Below, one piece after another: positions 48,589 to 56,303 of a stretch of DNA of 64,000 nt; position 1 is the stretch's first letter; every line of letters begins with the position of its first letter. Source of the stretch: Polymorphobacter fuscus (lineage in GTDB: Bacteria > Pseudomonadota > Alphaproteobacteria > Sphingomonadales > Sphingomonadaceae); assembly GCF_011927825.1 (NCBI RefSeq), contig NZ_JAATJI010000001.1, positions 248,001 to 312,000 on the forward strand. Reading direction: 5' to 3'. The translations under genes were made by a program, and so were the position numbers. The notes under the pieces were generated by a model. That model saw only the letters and a program-made list of their open reading frames with translations, ran no database searches and had not been told where the DNA came from.

Positions 48589-50311
48589 GCTGGGTCCTTT
48601 CGTCAGGGTCGAAGCCGATGATTTCGGCGTCGGGGAAAGCGGTGAACAGGGCCGCGACGGTCGGGTCGGCGCGGGCATTGTCGATACGGGCCGCGGCGGC
48701 AGCCTGTTCGGCCTCGCGCAGTGTTGCGGCACCGCCCGACGCGACGAAATCGACCGTCCAGGTGGTGCCGGTCCATTCGGCGAGGCGCTTGCCGATCAGC
48801 GCCAGCTGGTCGCGAGCGGCGTGCGGCGGACTGGCCAGCGTCATTGCGCCCGGCGCGAACCGGACAAGGCGCAGCTCGTCGGTCAGCATATGGTGCAGCC
48901 GCGCCTCGTTGTGCTGGCGGAACAGCGCGACCAGCGACGGATAGTCCTGCGGCAGGCCCGGCGCTGCCGGGGCAGCGGGCGGCAGCGGCAAGGTGGCGAC
49001 GGGAGTGGGGGCCGGGGCGGGCGCCGCGGCCGACGTCGGTGCCGACAGGGTGGGGGCGGGTGCCGACGGGGCGGGAGCGGGGGCCGGCAAGGGCAGGGCG
49101 CCCGCGCCGGATTCGGTCAGCCGCCGGACCAGATTGGCGGGGTCGGGAAGGTCGCTGGCATGGATCAGCCGCAGCAGCGCCATCTCGGCAGCCTGCAGCG
49201 GCACCGGCGCCGACTGCACCTCCGCCAGCCCCTTCAGCAGCAGCTGCCACAGCCGGTGGAGTGCCGGAAAGGACAGCCGCTCCGCCCAATCGGCGATCAT
49301 CGCCTTTTCCTCGACACTCAGCGCCGGGTCATCGGCCGGCGCCAGCCGGGCGCGCGTGACCGCATGCACCAGATCGAGCAGTTCGCGCAGCAGCATTTCG
49401 GGGTCGAGCCCCAGGTCATATTGCGCGGCAATGGCCGCCAGCGTGCCGGGCGCGTCGCCCGCGAGCGCCAGCCCGAACAGCCGCCGCACCGCGCCGCGGT
49501 CGGCAAGCCCGAGCATGTCGCGCACCGCATCGGCGGTCACTTCGCCGCCCGAATGGGCGATGGCCTGGTCGAGCACCGACAGACCGTCGCGAACCGAGCC
49601 TTCGGCAGCGCGGGCGATCAGCGCCAGCGCCTCGGGCTCCGCCGTCGCGCCCTCGGCCGTGACGATGGCGGCGAAATGCGCGACCAGCGTGTCGGCGGGA
49701 ACACGGCGCAGGTCGAAGCGCTGGCACCGCGACAGCACGGTGACCGGGATCTTCTGGACTTCGGTGGTGGCGAAGATGAACTTCACATGCGGTGGCGGTT
49801 CTTCCAATGTTTTCAAAAGGCCATTGAAGGCCGGCTTCGACAGCATGTGAACTTCGTCGATGATGTAGATCTTGAACCGTGCCGAAACGGTGGCATAGCG
49901 CACCGCCTCGATGATCTCGCGGATGTCGTCGATGCCGGTGTTCGACGCGGCGTCCATCTCGATGACGTCGATGTGGCGGCCGGCGGCGATCGCGACACAG
50001 GGTTCGCAGACGCCGCACGGCGCGATCGTCGGGCCGCCCTGGCCATCGGGGCCGATGCAGTTGAGTGCCTTGGCGATGATACGCGCGGTCGACGTCTTGC
50101 CGACCCCGCGCACGCCGGTCAGCAGCCAGGCCTGCGCCAGCCGATCGCGGGCGATGGCATTGGCGAGGGTTTTGACCATCGCGTCCTGGCCGAGCAGCGT
50201 GTCGAAACTGGCCGGCCGGTATTTGCGCGCCAGGACGCGATAGGCGGGTGCTTCCGGTGCCGCGGCGGGCGGCTCCATGCCGGGGAAGGCGAGGTCTGTG
50301 TCGTCGGCCAT
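48572..50311 (-). CDS. dnaX: DNA polymerase III subunit gamma/tau
   Basis: Clamp-loader ATPase of 579 aa. [19 protein letters not shown], Walker [14 protein letters not shown], a zinc module (C...CGVCEPC), Walker [26 protein letters not shown] and the sensor [10 protein letters not shown]. After domain III comes a long Ala/Pro-rich linker (about 400-450), then a C-terminal tau domain that would bind DnaB and the polymerase alpha subunit. The SRP RNA gene lies about 270 nt upstream on the same strand, a common grouping. Confidence 0.96.
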   Translation of the reverse strand: MADDTDLAFPGMEPPAAAPEAPAYRVLARKYRPASFDTLLGQDAMVKTLANAIARDRLAQAWLLTGVRGVGKTSTARIIAKALNCIGPDGQGGPTIAPCGVCEPCVAIAAGRHIDVIEMDAASNTGIDDIREIIEAVRYATVSARFKIYIIDEVHMLSKPAFNGLLKTLEEPPPHVKFIFATTEVQKIPVTVLSRCQRFDLRRVPADTLVAHFAAIVTAEGATAEPEALALIARAAEGSVRDGLSVLDQAIAHSGGEVTADAVRDMLGLADRGAVRRLFGLALAGDAPGTLAAIAAQYDLGLDPEMLLRELLDLVHAVTRARLAPADDPALSVEEKAMIADWAERLSFPALHRLWQLLLKGLAEVQSAPVPLQAAEMALLRLIHASDLPDPANLVRRLTESGAGALPLPAPAPAPSAPAPTLSAPTSAAAPAPAPTPVATLPLPPAAPAAPGLPQDYPSLVALFRQHNEARLHHMLTDELRLVRFAPGAMTLASPPHAARDQLALIGKRLAEWTGTTWTVDFVASGGAATLREAEQAAAAARIDNARADPTVAALFTAFPDAEIIGFDPDERTQHAQSR

Positions 50312-50390
50312 GACGGGGGTTTAGCCGGTTGGCGGGACGGGTGCGAGCGAATAGCTTCGCCCGATTTCACGACCATGCGATGGCAGCATA

Positions 50391-50445
50391 CCTCCCCCCG
50401 CCGGGGGGAGGTCGGACTCGGCGCAGCCGAGCCGGGAGAGGGGCC
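50391..50445. repeat. REP-like palindrome upstream of dnaX
   Basis: CCTCCCCCC/GGGGGGAGG palindrome plus GTCGGACTCGG: the first 31 bases are identical to those at 35904-35934. A second arm, CTCGGC/GCCGAG, and then GCCGGGAGAGGGGC follow, also shared with the recG-downstream cluster. It sits between dnaX and the structured repeat copy 3. Confidence 0.75.
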
Positions 50446-50469
50446 GGGTGGGGGCGAAGGAAGCAGGGG

Positions 50470-50583
50470 GCATGGGCGAAGCCCATGCGGACGTCAGACG
50501 CGATCGGCTGGCGAAGGGCCAGCCGCCGCGCTGGCCGCGCTTGCGCCTGTCGGCGCGCGGCACGCGCGCTCGCGGCGCTGCGC
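50470..50583 (+). repeat. Structured 3'-flanking repeat, copy 3 (downstream of ffs)
   Basis: Third copy. Hairpins: 50470-50488 (GCATGGGC/GCCCATGC, GAA loop), 50505-50525 (CGGCTGGC/GCCAGCCG, GAAGG loop) and 50553-50569 (GCGCGCG/CGCGCGC, GCA loop). The linker CTTGCGCCTGTCG and the end TCGCGGCGCTGCG are identical to copy 2. It abuts the 3' end of the SRP RNA gene, which is read toward it, and occupies most of the ffs-dnaX gap together with a REP palindrome. Confidence 0.8.
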
Positions 50584-50682
50584 GGTGGGAGCCGGGAACG
50601 ACCCAGTGCGAAATCGTTGCGGCTGCTTCCTTCCGGACCTGACCGGGTTGGCGAAGGCACTGCCCGCCCGACTCCCGCGGCG
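50581..50682 (-). ncRNA. ffs: Signal recognition particle RNA (small bacterial type)
   Basis: 4.5S RNA that binds Ffh and targets nascent membrane proteins. The domain IV tetraloop region is unmistakable on the minus strand: GGTCAGGTCCGGAAGGAAGC followed by AGCC, with the asymmetric loop. Flanking strands pair (GGGAG with CTCCC and CGGG with CCCG) to form the long hairpin, giving a gene of about 100 nt; the exact ends are uncertain by a few bases. The position just upstream of dnaX is typical. Confidence 0.92.
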
Positions 50683-50714
50683 CATATGGGGGATTGTTCC
50701 TGCGAGGGCAAGCG

Positions 50715-51719
50715 TCAGTCGCTGGTCAGCACCGTCAGTCCCTTGCCGGTGCTGCCCGAGATGACGCCGCCGTCGGTGGCGAGCAGGGTGGTGCCTTCGC
50801 CGACGACGTTGCGCAGATTGGCGTAGAATTGCGGCGGGATCTTCACCATGTTGATGGCGTTCTGGTCGACATTCTGGCCCTGGCGCGTCTGATAGCCGGG
50901 CATGCCGAGATAAACCCATTTCGAATTGCCATTGGCGTCGCGCCCGGCCCATTGCGCGGCGCGGGTGCCCATGTCGAAGCCCTTGGGGACGACGATACGG
51001 CTGCGGCCGATCTCGATGCCGTTGCGATAGACGATGATGCGTTCGCTGTTCGTCGACACCACGATCGTCACCGGGCCGGTCGGCGATGCATCCGGCGTCC
51101 AGCGCGAAATCTCGTCCCCGGTCAGCGGGTTGGTGCGCGGGTCGGCGGGCTGGCCCTTGTAGTTCACCGGCGCGATCAGGGCATTGTCGACGACCGTTTC
51201 CGGCTGGGCGATCGGCCCCTTGTCGTCGGTAACGACGACGGTCATGCCCATGGTGCTGACATCGAACAGCAGCTTGGAAAATTCGAGCGGCATGCGGACA
51301 CAGCCATGGCTGGCCGGATAGCCGGGCAGGTTGCCGGCGTGCAGTGCGATGCCGTCCCAGGTCAGCCGCTGCATATAGGGCATGGGGGCGCTGTTGTAGA
51401 GGTTGGACTTGTGGTCCTTGCTCTTTTGCAGGATCTGGAAAATGCCGGTCGGGGTGGTCTTGCCGGGCTTGCCGGACGAAACGGTGGTGACGCCGATGCG
51501 AACCCCGTTGCGATAGACGAAGGCAAGCTGCGACTTCAGGTCGATGACCACCATGATCGGGCCTGCCGGCGCAATGCTGGCGTCCCAGATCCACTGGCCG
51601 GGCTTCAACTGCGACACGGGCGTGTCGAACGCCGCCGAACTGGTCGCGCCGGGGGCCAGCGCCAGCACCGGCGCGATCGCCGCGGCGGCGAGGAGAGCGG
51701 CGATGAGCAGGTGTCGCAT
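50715..51719 (-). CDS. L,D-transpeptidase (YkuD family), periplasmic
   Basis: A 334-aa exported peptidoglycan-modifying enzyme. Signal peptide (MRHLLIAALLAAAAIAPVLA), then the YkuD domain about residues 50-170: VVIDLKSQLAFVYRNGV, SSGKPGKTTPTGIFQIL and the catalytic block ALHAGNLPGYPASHGCVRMP with His and Cys. A second domain of about 130 residues begins near 200 with a repeat of the same opening pattern (VTIVVSTNSERIIVYRNGIE) but no catalytic Cys, suggesting an inactive duplicated half. It forms 3-3 cross-links or attaches proteins to peptidoglycan in related enzymes. Confidence 0.9.
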   Translation of the reverse strand: MRHLLIAALLAAAAIAPVLALAPGATSSAAFDTPVSQLKPGQWIWDASIAPAGPIMVVIDLKSQLAFVYRNGVRIGVTTVSSGKPGKTTPTGIFQILQKSKDHKSNLYNSAPMPYMQRLTWDGIALHAGNLPGYPASHGCVRMPLEFSKLLFDVSTMGMTVVVTDDKGPIAQPETVVDNALIAPVNYKGQPADPRTNPLTGDEISRWTPDASPTGPVTIVVSTNSERIIVYRNGIEIGRSRIVVPKGFDMGTRAAQWAGRDANGNSKWVYLGMPGYQTRQGQNVDQNAINMVKIPPQFYANLRNVVGEGTTLLATDGGVISGSTGKGLTVLTSD

Positions 51720-51757
51720 GGCGGGGCGTCCCGGTTGTGGCGTTGCCCGCTATGCCG

Positions 51758-52093
51758 CTACCGCCGGCTCATGTCCACGGCGCCGGGAGGCATGCGGACG
51801 GTCAGGCTGCCGATGTCGGGGGTCAACCGGATCTGGCACGCCAACCGCGAGGCGCGCGATGCGCCGACGGCGAAATCGAGCATGTCCTCCTCCTCGTCCG
51901 ACGGCGGCGGCAGCTTGCCGGCGTCGTCACCCGAGATGAGGACATGGCAGGTCGAACACGCCATCGCGCCTTCGCAAGTGCCTTCCAACGGTTGGCCATG
52001 GGCCTGGGCGAGTTCGAGCAGCTGCTGGCCGGGCGCGGCGGTGACGGTGGCTTCGTGGGTGCCGTCGGCAGAGACGAAGCGGATCTGGGTCAT
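51758..52093 (-). CDS. [2Fe-2S] ferredoxin, adrenodoxin type
   Basis: A 111-aa electron carrier with the C-x5-C-x2-C...C pattern of vertebrate/ISC-type ferredoxins: C40, C46, C49 (GTCEGAMACSTC) and C86 (RLACQI). Acidic patch SDEEEDMLDFAV between them is the usual partner-docking segment. The start overlaps the upstream cysteine desulfurase stop by 4 nt (ATGA), so it is probably the reductant for iron-sulfur assembly rather than for a P450, none of which is nearby. Confidence 0.93.
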   Translation of the reverse strand: MTQIRFVSADGTHEATVTAAPGQQLLELAQAHGQPLEGTCEGAMACSTCHVLISGDDAGKLPPPSDEEEDMLDFAVGASRASRLACQIRLTPDIGSLTVRMPPGAVDMSRR

Positions 52094-53220
52094 GCGGCCT
52101 CGGTGGACAGCCGCGACACCGCGGCGGTGATTTGTTGCGCTGCACTATCAACATCTGAAGGAAGAGTGAAGCGGCCAAATCCCAGCCGCAGCGAAGCGCG
52201 CGCCTGGGCATCGGACAGCCCCAGCGCCGTCAGCACATGGCTGGGCCGGCCGGTGACGGCGGCGCACGCCGACCCCGACGACAGGGCAAGCCCGTGCAGA
52301 TGCGCCAGCAACGGAATGGTGGTGCCGGGAAACCCCAGGTTGAGGTTGCCCGGCCAGCGGGCCGTGCGGTCGCCGTTGACGGTGAACGGCACGGTCAGGC
52401 CGGCGAGCAGCCGGTCGGCAAGCATCGCCGCATGGGCAGTGTCGGCGGCCATGCGATCGCCGGCGATGCGCGCCGCGGCACCCAGCCCCACGATCAGCGC
52501 CGTCGGCAATGTGCCCGACCGGCCGTCTTCCTGCCCGCCGCCGTGCATCAGCGGAGTCAACATCGTGAACGGGCGGCGGTAGAGCGCGCCGACGCCCTTG
52601 GGGCCGTAGATCTTGTGCGCCGTCAGCCCCAGGAGGTCGATGCCCATGGCGTCGACATCGATCGCGATCTTGCCGAACGCCTGCGCCGCGTCGCAGTGCA
52701 TCACGGCGCCGAAGCCATGGGCGATGCGGGCCATGTCGGCAATCGGCTGGATGACGCCGATCTCGTTGTTGACGAGCATGGCGGAGACGATGGCGACATC
52801 CTCCCCCATGGCGCGTTCGAGGTCGCCGAGGTCGACACGGCCGTCGGCGCGCACCGGCAGCACGGTGAGATGCGCGCCGAGCGACGCCAGATATTGCGCG
52901 GTCTCAAGGACGCAGCTGTGCTCGGTGGCCAGCGTCACGATGCGCCGCCGGGTCTGGCCGGGGTGGGTCATCAGGCCTTTGAGCGCCCAGTTCGCGCTTT
53001 CGGTGGCCCCGGAGGTGAAGGCGATGGTTTCGGGTCCGGCCCCCAACAGCGCGGCAACGCTGTCGCGCGCCGTCTCGACCGCGGCCTTGGCCTGATAGCC
53101 CCAGAGGTGCGCGCTGTGCGGATTGCCGAAGCCGGCGACGCCCCAGGGCTCCATCGCGGCGGCGACCTGCGGGTCGAGCGGCGTGGTGGCGCCGTAATCG
53201 AGGTAGATGGGCACGGTCAT
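52090..53220 (-). CDS. Cysteine desulfurase (second gene of tandem pair)
   Basis: PLP-dependent desulfurase of 376 aa, IscS/NifS class. Motifs: YLDYGATTPLDPQVAAAM, FGNPHSAHLWGYQAK, FTSGATESANWALKG, ATEHSC, the PLP lysine in TAHKIYGPKGVGAL and the active-site loop SSGSACAAVTGRPSHVL with the sulfur-carrying Cys. The ATG overlaps the stop of the paralogous upstream gene (ATGA). It donates sulfur for Fe-S clusters or thio-modification. Confidence 0.93.
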   Translation of the reverse strand: MTVPIYLDYGATTPLDPQVAAAMEPWGVAGFGNPHSAHLWGYQAKAAVETARDSVAALLGAGPETIAFTSGATESANWALKGLMTHPGQTRRRIVTLATEHSCVLETAQYLASLGAHLTVLPVRADGRVDLGDLERAMGEDVAIVSAMLVNNEIGVIQPIADMARIAHGFGAVMHCDAAQAFGKIAIDVDAMGIDLLGLTAHKIYGPKGVGALYRRPFTMLTPLMHGGGQEDGRSGTLPTALIVGLGAAARIAGDRMAADTAHAAMLADRLLAGLTVPFTVNGDRTARWPGNLNLGFPGTTIPLLAHLHGLALSSGSACAAVTGRPSHVLTALGLSDAQARASLRLGFGRFTLPSDVDSAAQQITAAVSRLSTEAA

Positions 53221-54299
53221 GCCGCGTGCCTGTCCCGGGCGCCGGCCATCGCCAGCCAGGCGGCGGCAAAGGCGTCGATGTCGCTCCCCAGCGTGTCCGG
53301 CCCCAGGCTGACCCGGATCGCCTCGCCCGCCGCGTCGCCAAGGCCCATCGCCGCAAGGACATGGCTGGCATGGACCTTGCCCGATGAACAGGCGGCGCCG
53401 GCGCTGACCATGATGCCGGCAAGGTCGAGTCGCATCACCTGGGTGGCTGCGGCGACGCCGGGAAGCGCGATGTTGCTGATGTTCGGCAGGCGCGGCGCAC
53501 CGGCGCCGTGGATGGTGGCCGCGAGCCGCGCTTCGAGCGTTTCCCGCAGGACGGCCACGCGATTCCAGTCGGCCGGGCTGTCGATGGCGGCGGCAAAGGC
53601 GGCGATGCCGGGCAAATTGGGGGTGCCGCCGCGGTGGCCGCGTTCCTGGCCGCCGCCGCGCTGCACCGGCGTCAGGCCGGCCGGGTCGCGGGCGATCAGC
53701 GCGCCGGTGCCGGGGACGCCGCCCAGCTTGTGCGCCGAAATGGCGACAAAATCGGCGTGCGGCAGCGGCAGCTTTCCGGCCGACTGGACGGCATCGACGA
53801 GCAGGCGGCTGCCGGCGGCGGCGACCAACGCGGCGACCTCGGCGATCGGCTGGACGACCCCGGTCTCGTTGTTGGCGTGTTGCACGGCGACCAGTGCCGG
53901 CCCGGCCGCCAGCAGCGCGGCGAGCGCGGCAAGATCGATGACGCCGTCGGCATCGACGGGGACCAGCGCGGCGTCCGGGCGGGCGGCGAGCACGGCGCTG
54001 TGTTCGGTGGCGCCGGCGAGCACGCGTTGCGGCGTGTTGAGCGCCAGCGCCAGCGCCTCGGTGCCGCCGCTGGTGAAGATGATGGCGTCGGCGCGGCAGC
54101 CGGCCCAGGCGGCGATGCGGTCGCGCGCGGTTTCGACGATGCCGTTGGCAGTGCGGCCGCCCGAATGGACCGACGACGGGTTGCCGACCACCGCGGCGGC
54201 GGCGGCGAGGGCGGCAATCGCCTGCGGCCGCGCCGGCGTCGTGGCGGCGTGATCGAGGTAGATGCGGCTTTTTATTGCGAATTCGGCCATCGCCCTCAT
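53217..54299 (-). CDS. Cysteine desulfurase (first gene of tandem pair)
   Basis: Paralogue of the next gene, 360 aa and more Ala-rich. It has YLDHAATTPARPQAIAAL, GNPSSVHSGGRTAN, FTSGGTEALALAL, ATEHSAVL, the lysine motif SAHKLGGVPGTGAL, GGGQERGHRGGTPN and the Cys loop SAGAACSSGKVHASHVL, closer to NifS-like enzymes than its neighbour. All catalytic residues appear intact, so both members are probably active. The first ATG is at 54299, with an alternative three codons later at 54290. It diverges from an alpha/beta hydrolase gene. Confidence 0.92.
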   Translation of the reverse strand: MRAMAEFAIKSRIYLDHAATTPARPQAIAALAAAAAVVGNPSSVHSGGRTANGIVETARDRIAAWAGCRADAIIFTSGGTEALALALNTPQRVLAGATEHSAVLAARPDAALVPVDADGVIDLAALAALLAAGPALVAVQHANNETGVVQPIAEVAALVAAAGSRLLVDAVQSAGKLPLPHADFVAISAHKLGGVPGTGALIARDPAGLTPVQRGGGQERGHRGGTPNLPGIAAFAAAIDSPADWNRVAVLRETLEARLAATIHGAGAPRLPNISNIALPGVAAATQVMRLDLAGIMVSAGAACSSGKVHASHVLAAMGLGDAAGEAIRVSLGPDTLGSDIDAFAAAWLAMAGARDRHAA

Positions 54300-54350
54300 A
54301 TAGGGGATGAGGCGCGTGCTGCGCCACCAGCTTGATTTGCGGAATTATCC

Positions 54351-54998
54351 ATGCCCGAAGTGATTTTTGCCGGCCCCGAAGGCCGTCTCGAAGGCCGTTA
54401 CCAGCCCGCCAGCCGGCCGCGCGCGCCGGTCGCGATCCTGTTGCAGCCGCACCCGGCGCAGGGCACGATGAATCACCCGATCGTCATGGCGATGTACAAC
54501 AGCTTCGTGCGCCGCGGCTTTGCCACGCTGCGCTTCAACTTTCGCGGCGTCGGGCGCAGCCAGGGGACGTTCGACAATGGCATCGGCGAGTTGAGCGACG
54601 CCGCCTCGGCGCTCGACTGGATGCAGCAGTACAACCCCGAAGCGCACACGACCTGGGTCGGCGGTTTTTCCTTCGGCGCCTGGATCGGCATGCAGCTGCT
54701 GATGCGCCGCCCCGAGATCAAGGGCTTCATCAGCATCGCCCCGCCGGCGAACATGTACGACTTCACCTTCCTGGCGCCATGCCCGTCGAGCGGCATCATC
54801 GTCGATGGCGAAAATGACGAGGTGGTGACCGGCGCGTCGGTCCAGAAGCTCGTCGACAAGCTGAAGACCCAGCGCCACATCACCATCGACCATGCCACCG
54901 TTCCGGGAGCGAACCATTTCTTCCAGCACGAGATGGACGATCTGATGAAGGTGGTCGACGGCTATCTCGACCGGCGGCTTGCCAACGGCGGACGCTAG
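54351..54998 (+). CDS. Alpha/beta hydrolase, dienelactone hydrolase-like
   Basis: A 215-aa cytoplasmic hydrolase. Features: LLQPHPAQGTMNHPIVMAMY oxyanion-hole segment, FNFRGVGRSQGTFDNG, the nucleophile elbow GGFSFGAWIG, DGENDEVV (acid) and PGANHFF (catalytic His). This subgroup is widespread in alphaproteobacteria next to Fe-S assembly genes; the substrate is not known. Divergent from the cysteine desulfurase pair with a 51-bp gap. Confidence 0.88.
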   Translation: MPEVIFAGPEGRLEGRYQPASRPRAPVAILLQPHPAQGTMNHPIVMAMYNSFVRRGFATLRFNFRGVGRSQGTFDNGIGELSDAASALDWMQQYNPEAHTTWVGGFSFGAWIGMQLLMRRPEIKGFISIAPPANMYDFTFLAPCPSSGIIVDGENDEVVTGASVQKLVDKLKTQRHITIDHATVPGANHFFQHEMDDLMKVVDGYLDRRLANGGR

Positions 54999-55133
54999 GC
55001 GTGCGACCTCGACGCCTGTGATTTCCCGGCCTTGGCGGTTGTGAACCTGGCGGAACCAACCTATTCAGGCGGAGTTTAACGGCGCTCGGCTTGAGTGATG
55101 ACCGAACGAGAGCGAGTTGCTGATTTGATCCCG

Positions 55134-56303
55134 ATGTCGCCGCGTCGCCCAGCGATCGCCCTGCTTTCCTTTGCAGCGGCATTGGCCGTCAGCGGCTGCG
55201 GCGCCGACACGTCGTCCAAGCAGCGTGGGCCCAAGGGGCCGCCGCAGGTCGGATATGTCACGGTCGCGCGCAGCAGCGTGCCGCTGGTCACGGAACTCGC
55301 GGGCCGGGTCACGGCGTTCGAAATGTCGGAAGTCCGCCCGCAGGTCGCCGGCATCGTGCGGGAGCGCCTGTTCACCGAAGGCGCTGTCGTGCGCAAGGGA
55401 CAGACGCTGTATCGCATCGATCCGCGCCTTTATGCAGCGACGGTCGACCAGGCACGCGCCAACCTGGCGTCGGCGCAGGCCACGGCGGAGGCGGCGCGGA
55501 TCAGTGCCGGCCGGCTGCGGCCGCTCGCCAAGATCGAGGCGGTGAGCGCGCAGGATCTGACCAATGCCGAGGCGACGTCGCGCCAGGCCGATGCGGCGGT
55601 GGCGCAGAACCGCGCCGCCCTGGAAACCGCGCGGATCAACCTTGAATTCACCACGGTGCCGGCGCCGATCACCGGGCGGATCGGCCGTTCGCTGTTCACC
55701 GTCGGGGCGCTGGTCACGACCAGCCAGGCCGATCCGCTGGCGGTCATCCAGCGGCTCGACCCGATCTTTGTCGACATGCAGCAGTCGAGCGCCGACCTGC
55801 TGGCGTTGCGGCGATCGCTGGCCAGTGGCGGCATCGCCCCGACCGTCGCCAAGGTTCGGCTGATCCTGGAAGACGGCAGCGATTACGGCATGACCGGCAC
55901 CGTTCAGTTTGCCGAGGTCATGGTCAATGCCAGCACCGGCACCGTCACCCTGCGCGCCAAATTTCCCAACCCGCGCGGCGTGCTGCTGCCCGGCATGTTC
56001 GTGCGCGCGCGCTTTGCGCAGGGCGTCGACCGGGGTGCCATCTTGGTGCCGCAGGCGGCGGTATCGCGCGATCCCAAGGGCCAGGCATCGGTGTTCATCG
56101 TCGGGCCCGACAACAAGGCGATCGACCGCACGGTGACGGCGGCGCGGGCGCAAGGGCCGGACTGGGTGGTGACCGCCGGCCTCCAACCGGGTGATCGCGT
56201 CATCGTCCAGGGCACCGCCAATGTGAAACCCGGCGCCGTGGTGCGGCCGGTGGCGGCCGATACCCCCCAGAAGATCGTCGTGCCGGCGAAAAAGCCGAGC
56301 TGA
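55134..56303 (+). CDS. RND efflux periplasmic adaptor (AcrA/MexA type)
   Basis: Membrane-fusion protein of 389 aa linking the inner-membrane pump to the outer-membrane channel. It starts with a lipoprotein signal (lipobox AVSGC), followed by lipoyl/hairpin segments (EVRPQVAGIVRERLFTEGAV; GQTLYRIDPRLYAATVDQA), TTVPAPITGRIGRSLFTVGA and the beta-barrel and membrane-proximal domains (LLPGMFVRARF; VIVQGTANVKPG). In-frame starts at 55095 and 55098 exist but place 13 extra charged residues before the signal, so I chose the ATG at MSPRRPAIAL. The TGA overlaps the pump start. Confidence 0.92.
   Translation: MSPRRPAIALLSFAAALAVSGCGADTSSKQRGPKGPPQVGYVTVARSSVPLVTELAGRVTAFEMSEVRPQVAGIVRERLFTEGAVVRKGQTLYRIDPRLYAATVDQARANLASAQATAEAARISAGRLRPLAKIEAVSAQDLTNAEATSRQADAAVAQNRAALETARINLEFTTVPAPITGRIGRSLFTVGALVTTSQADPLAVIQRLDPIFVDMQQSSADLLALRRSLASGGIAPTVAKVRLILEDGSDYGMTGTVQFAEVMVNASTGTVTLRAKFPNPRGVLLPGMFVRARFAQGVDRGAILVPQAAVSRDPKGQASVFIVGPDNKAIDRTVTAARAQGPDWVVTAGLQPGDRVIVQGTANVKPGAVVRPVAADTPQKIVVPAKKPS

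Noticed and set aside
47390..50764. A 1124-codon open frame on the plus strand opposite the oxidoreductase, ybaB and dnaX.
   Set aside because: It runs antisense through three well-supported genes and through the SRP RNA; its composition is low-complexity and has no recognisable motif.
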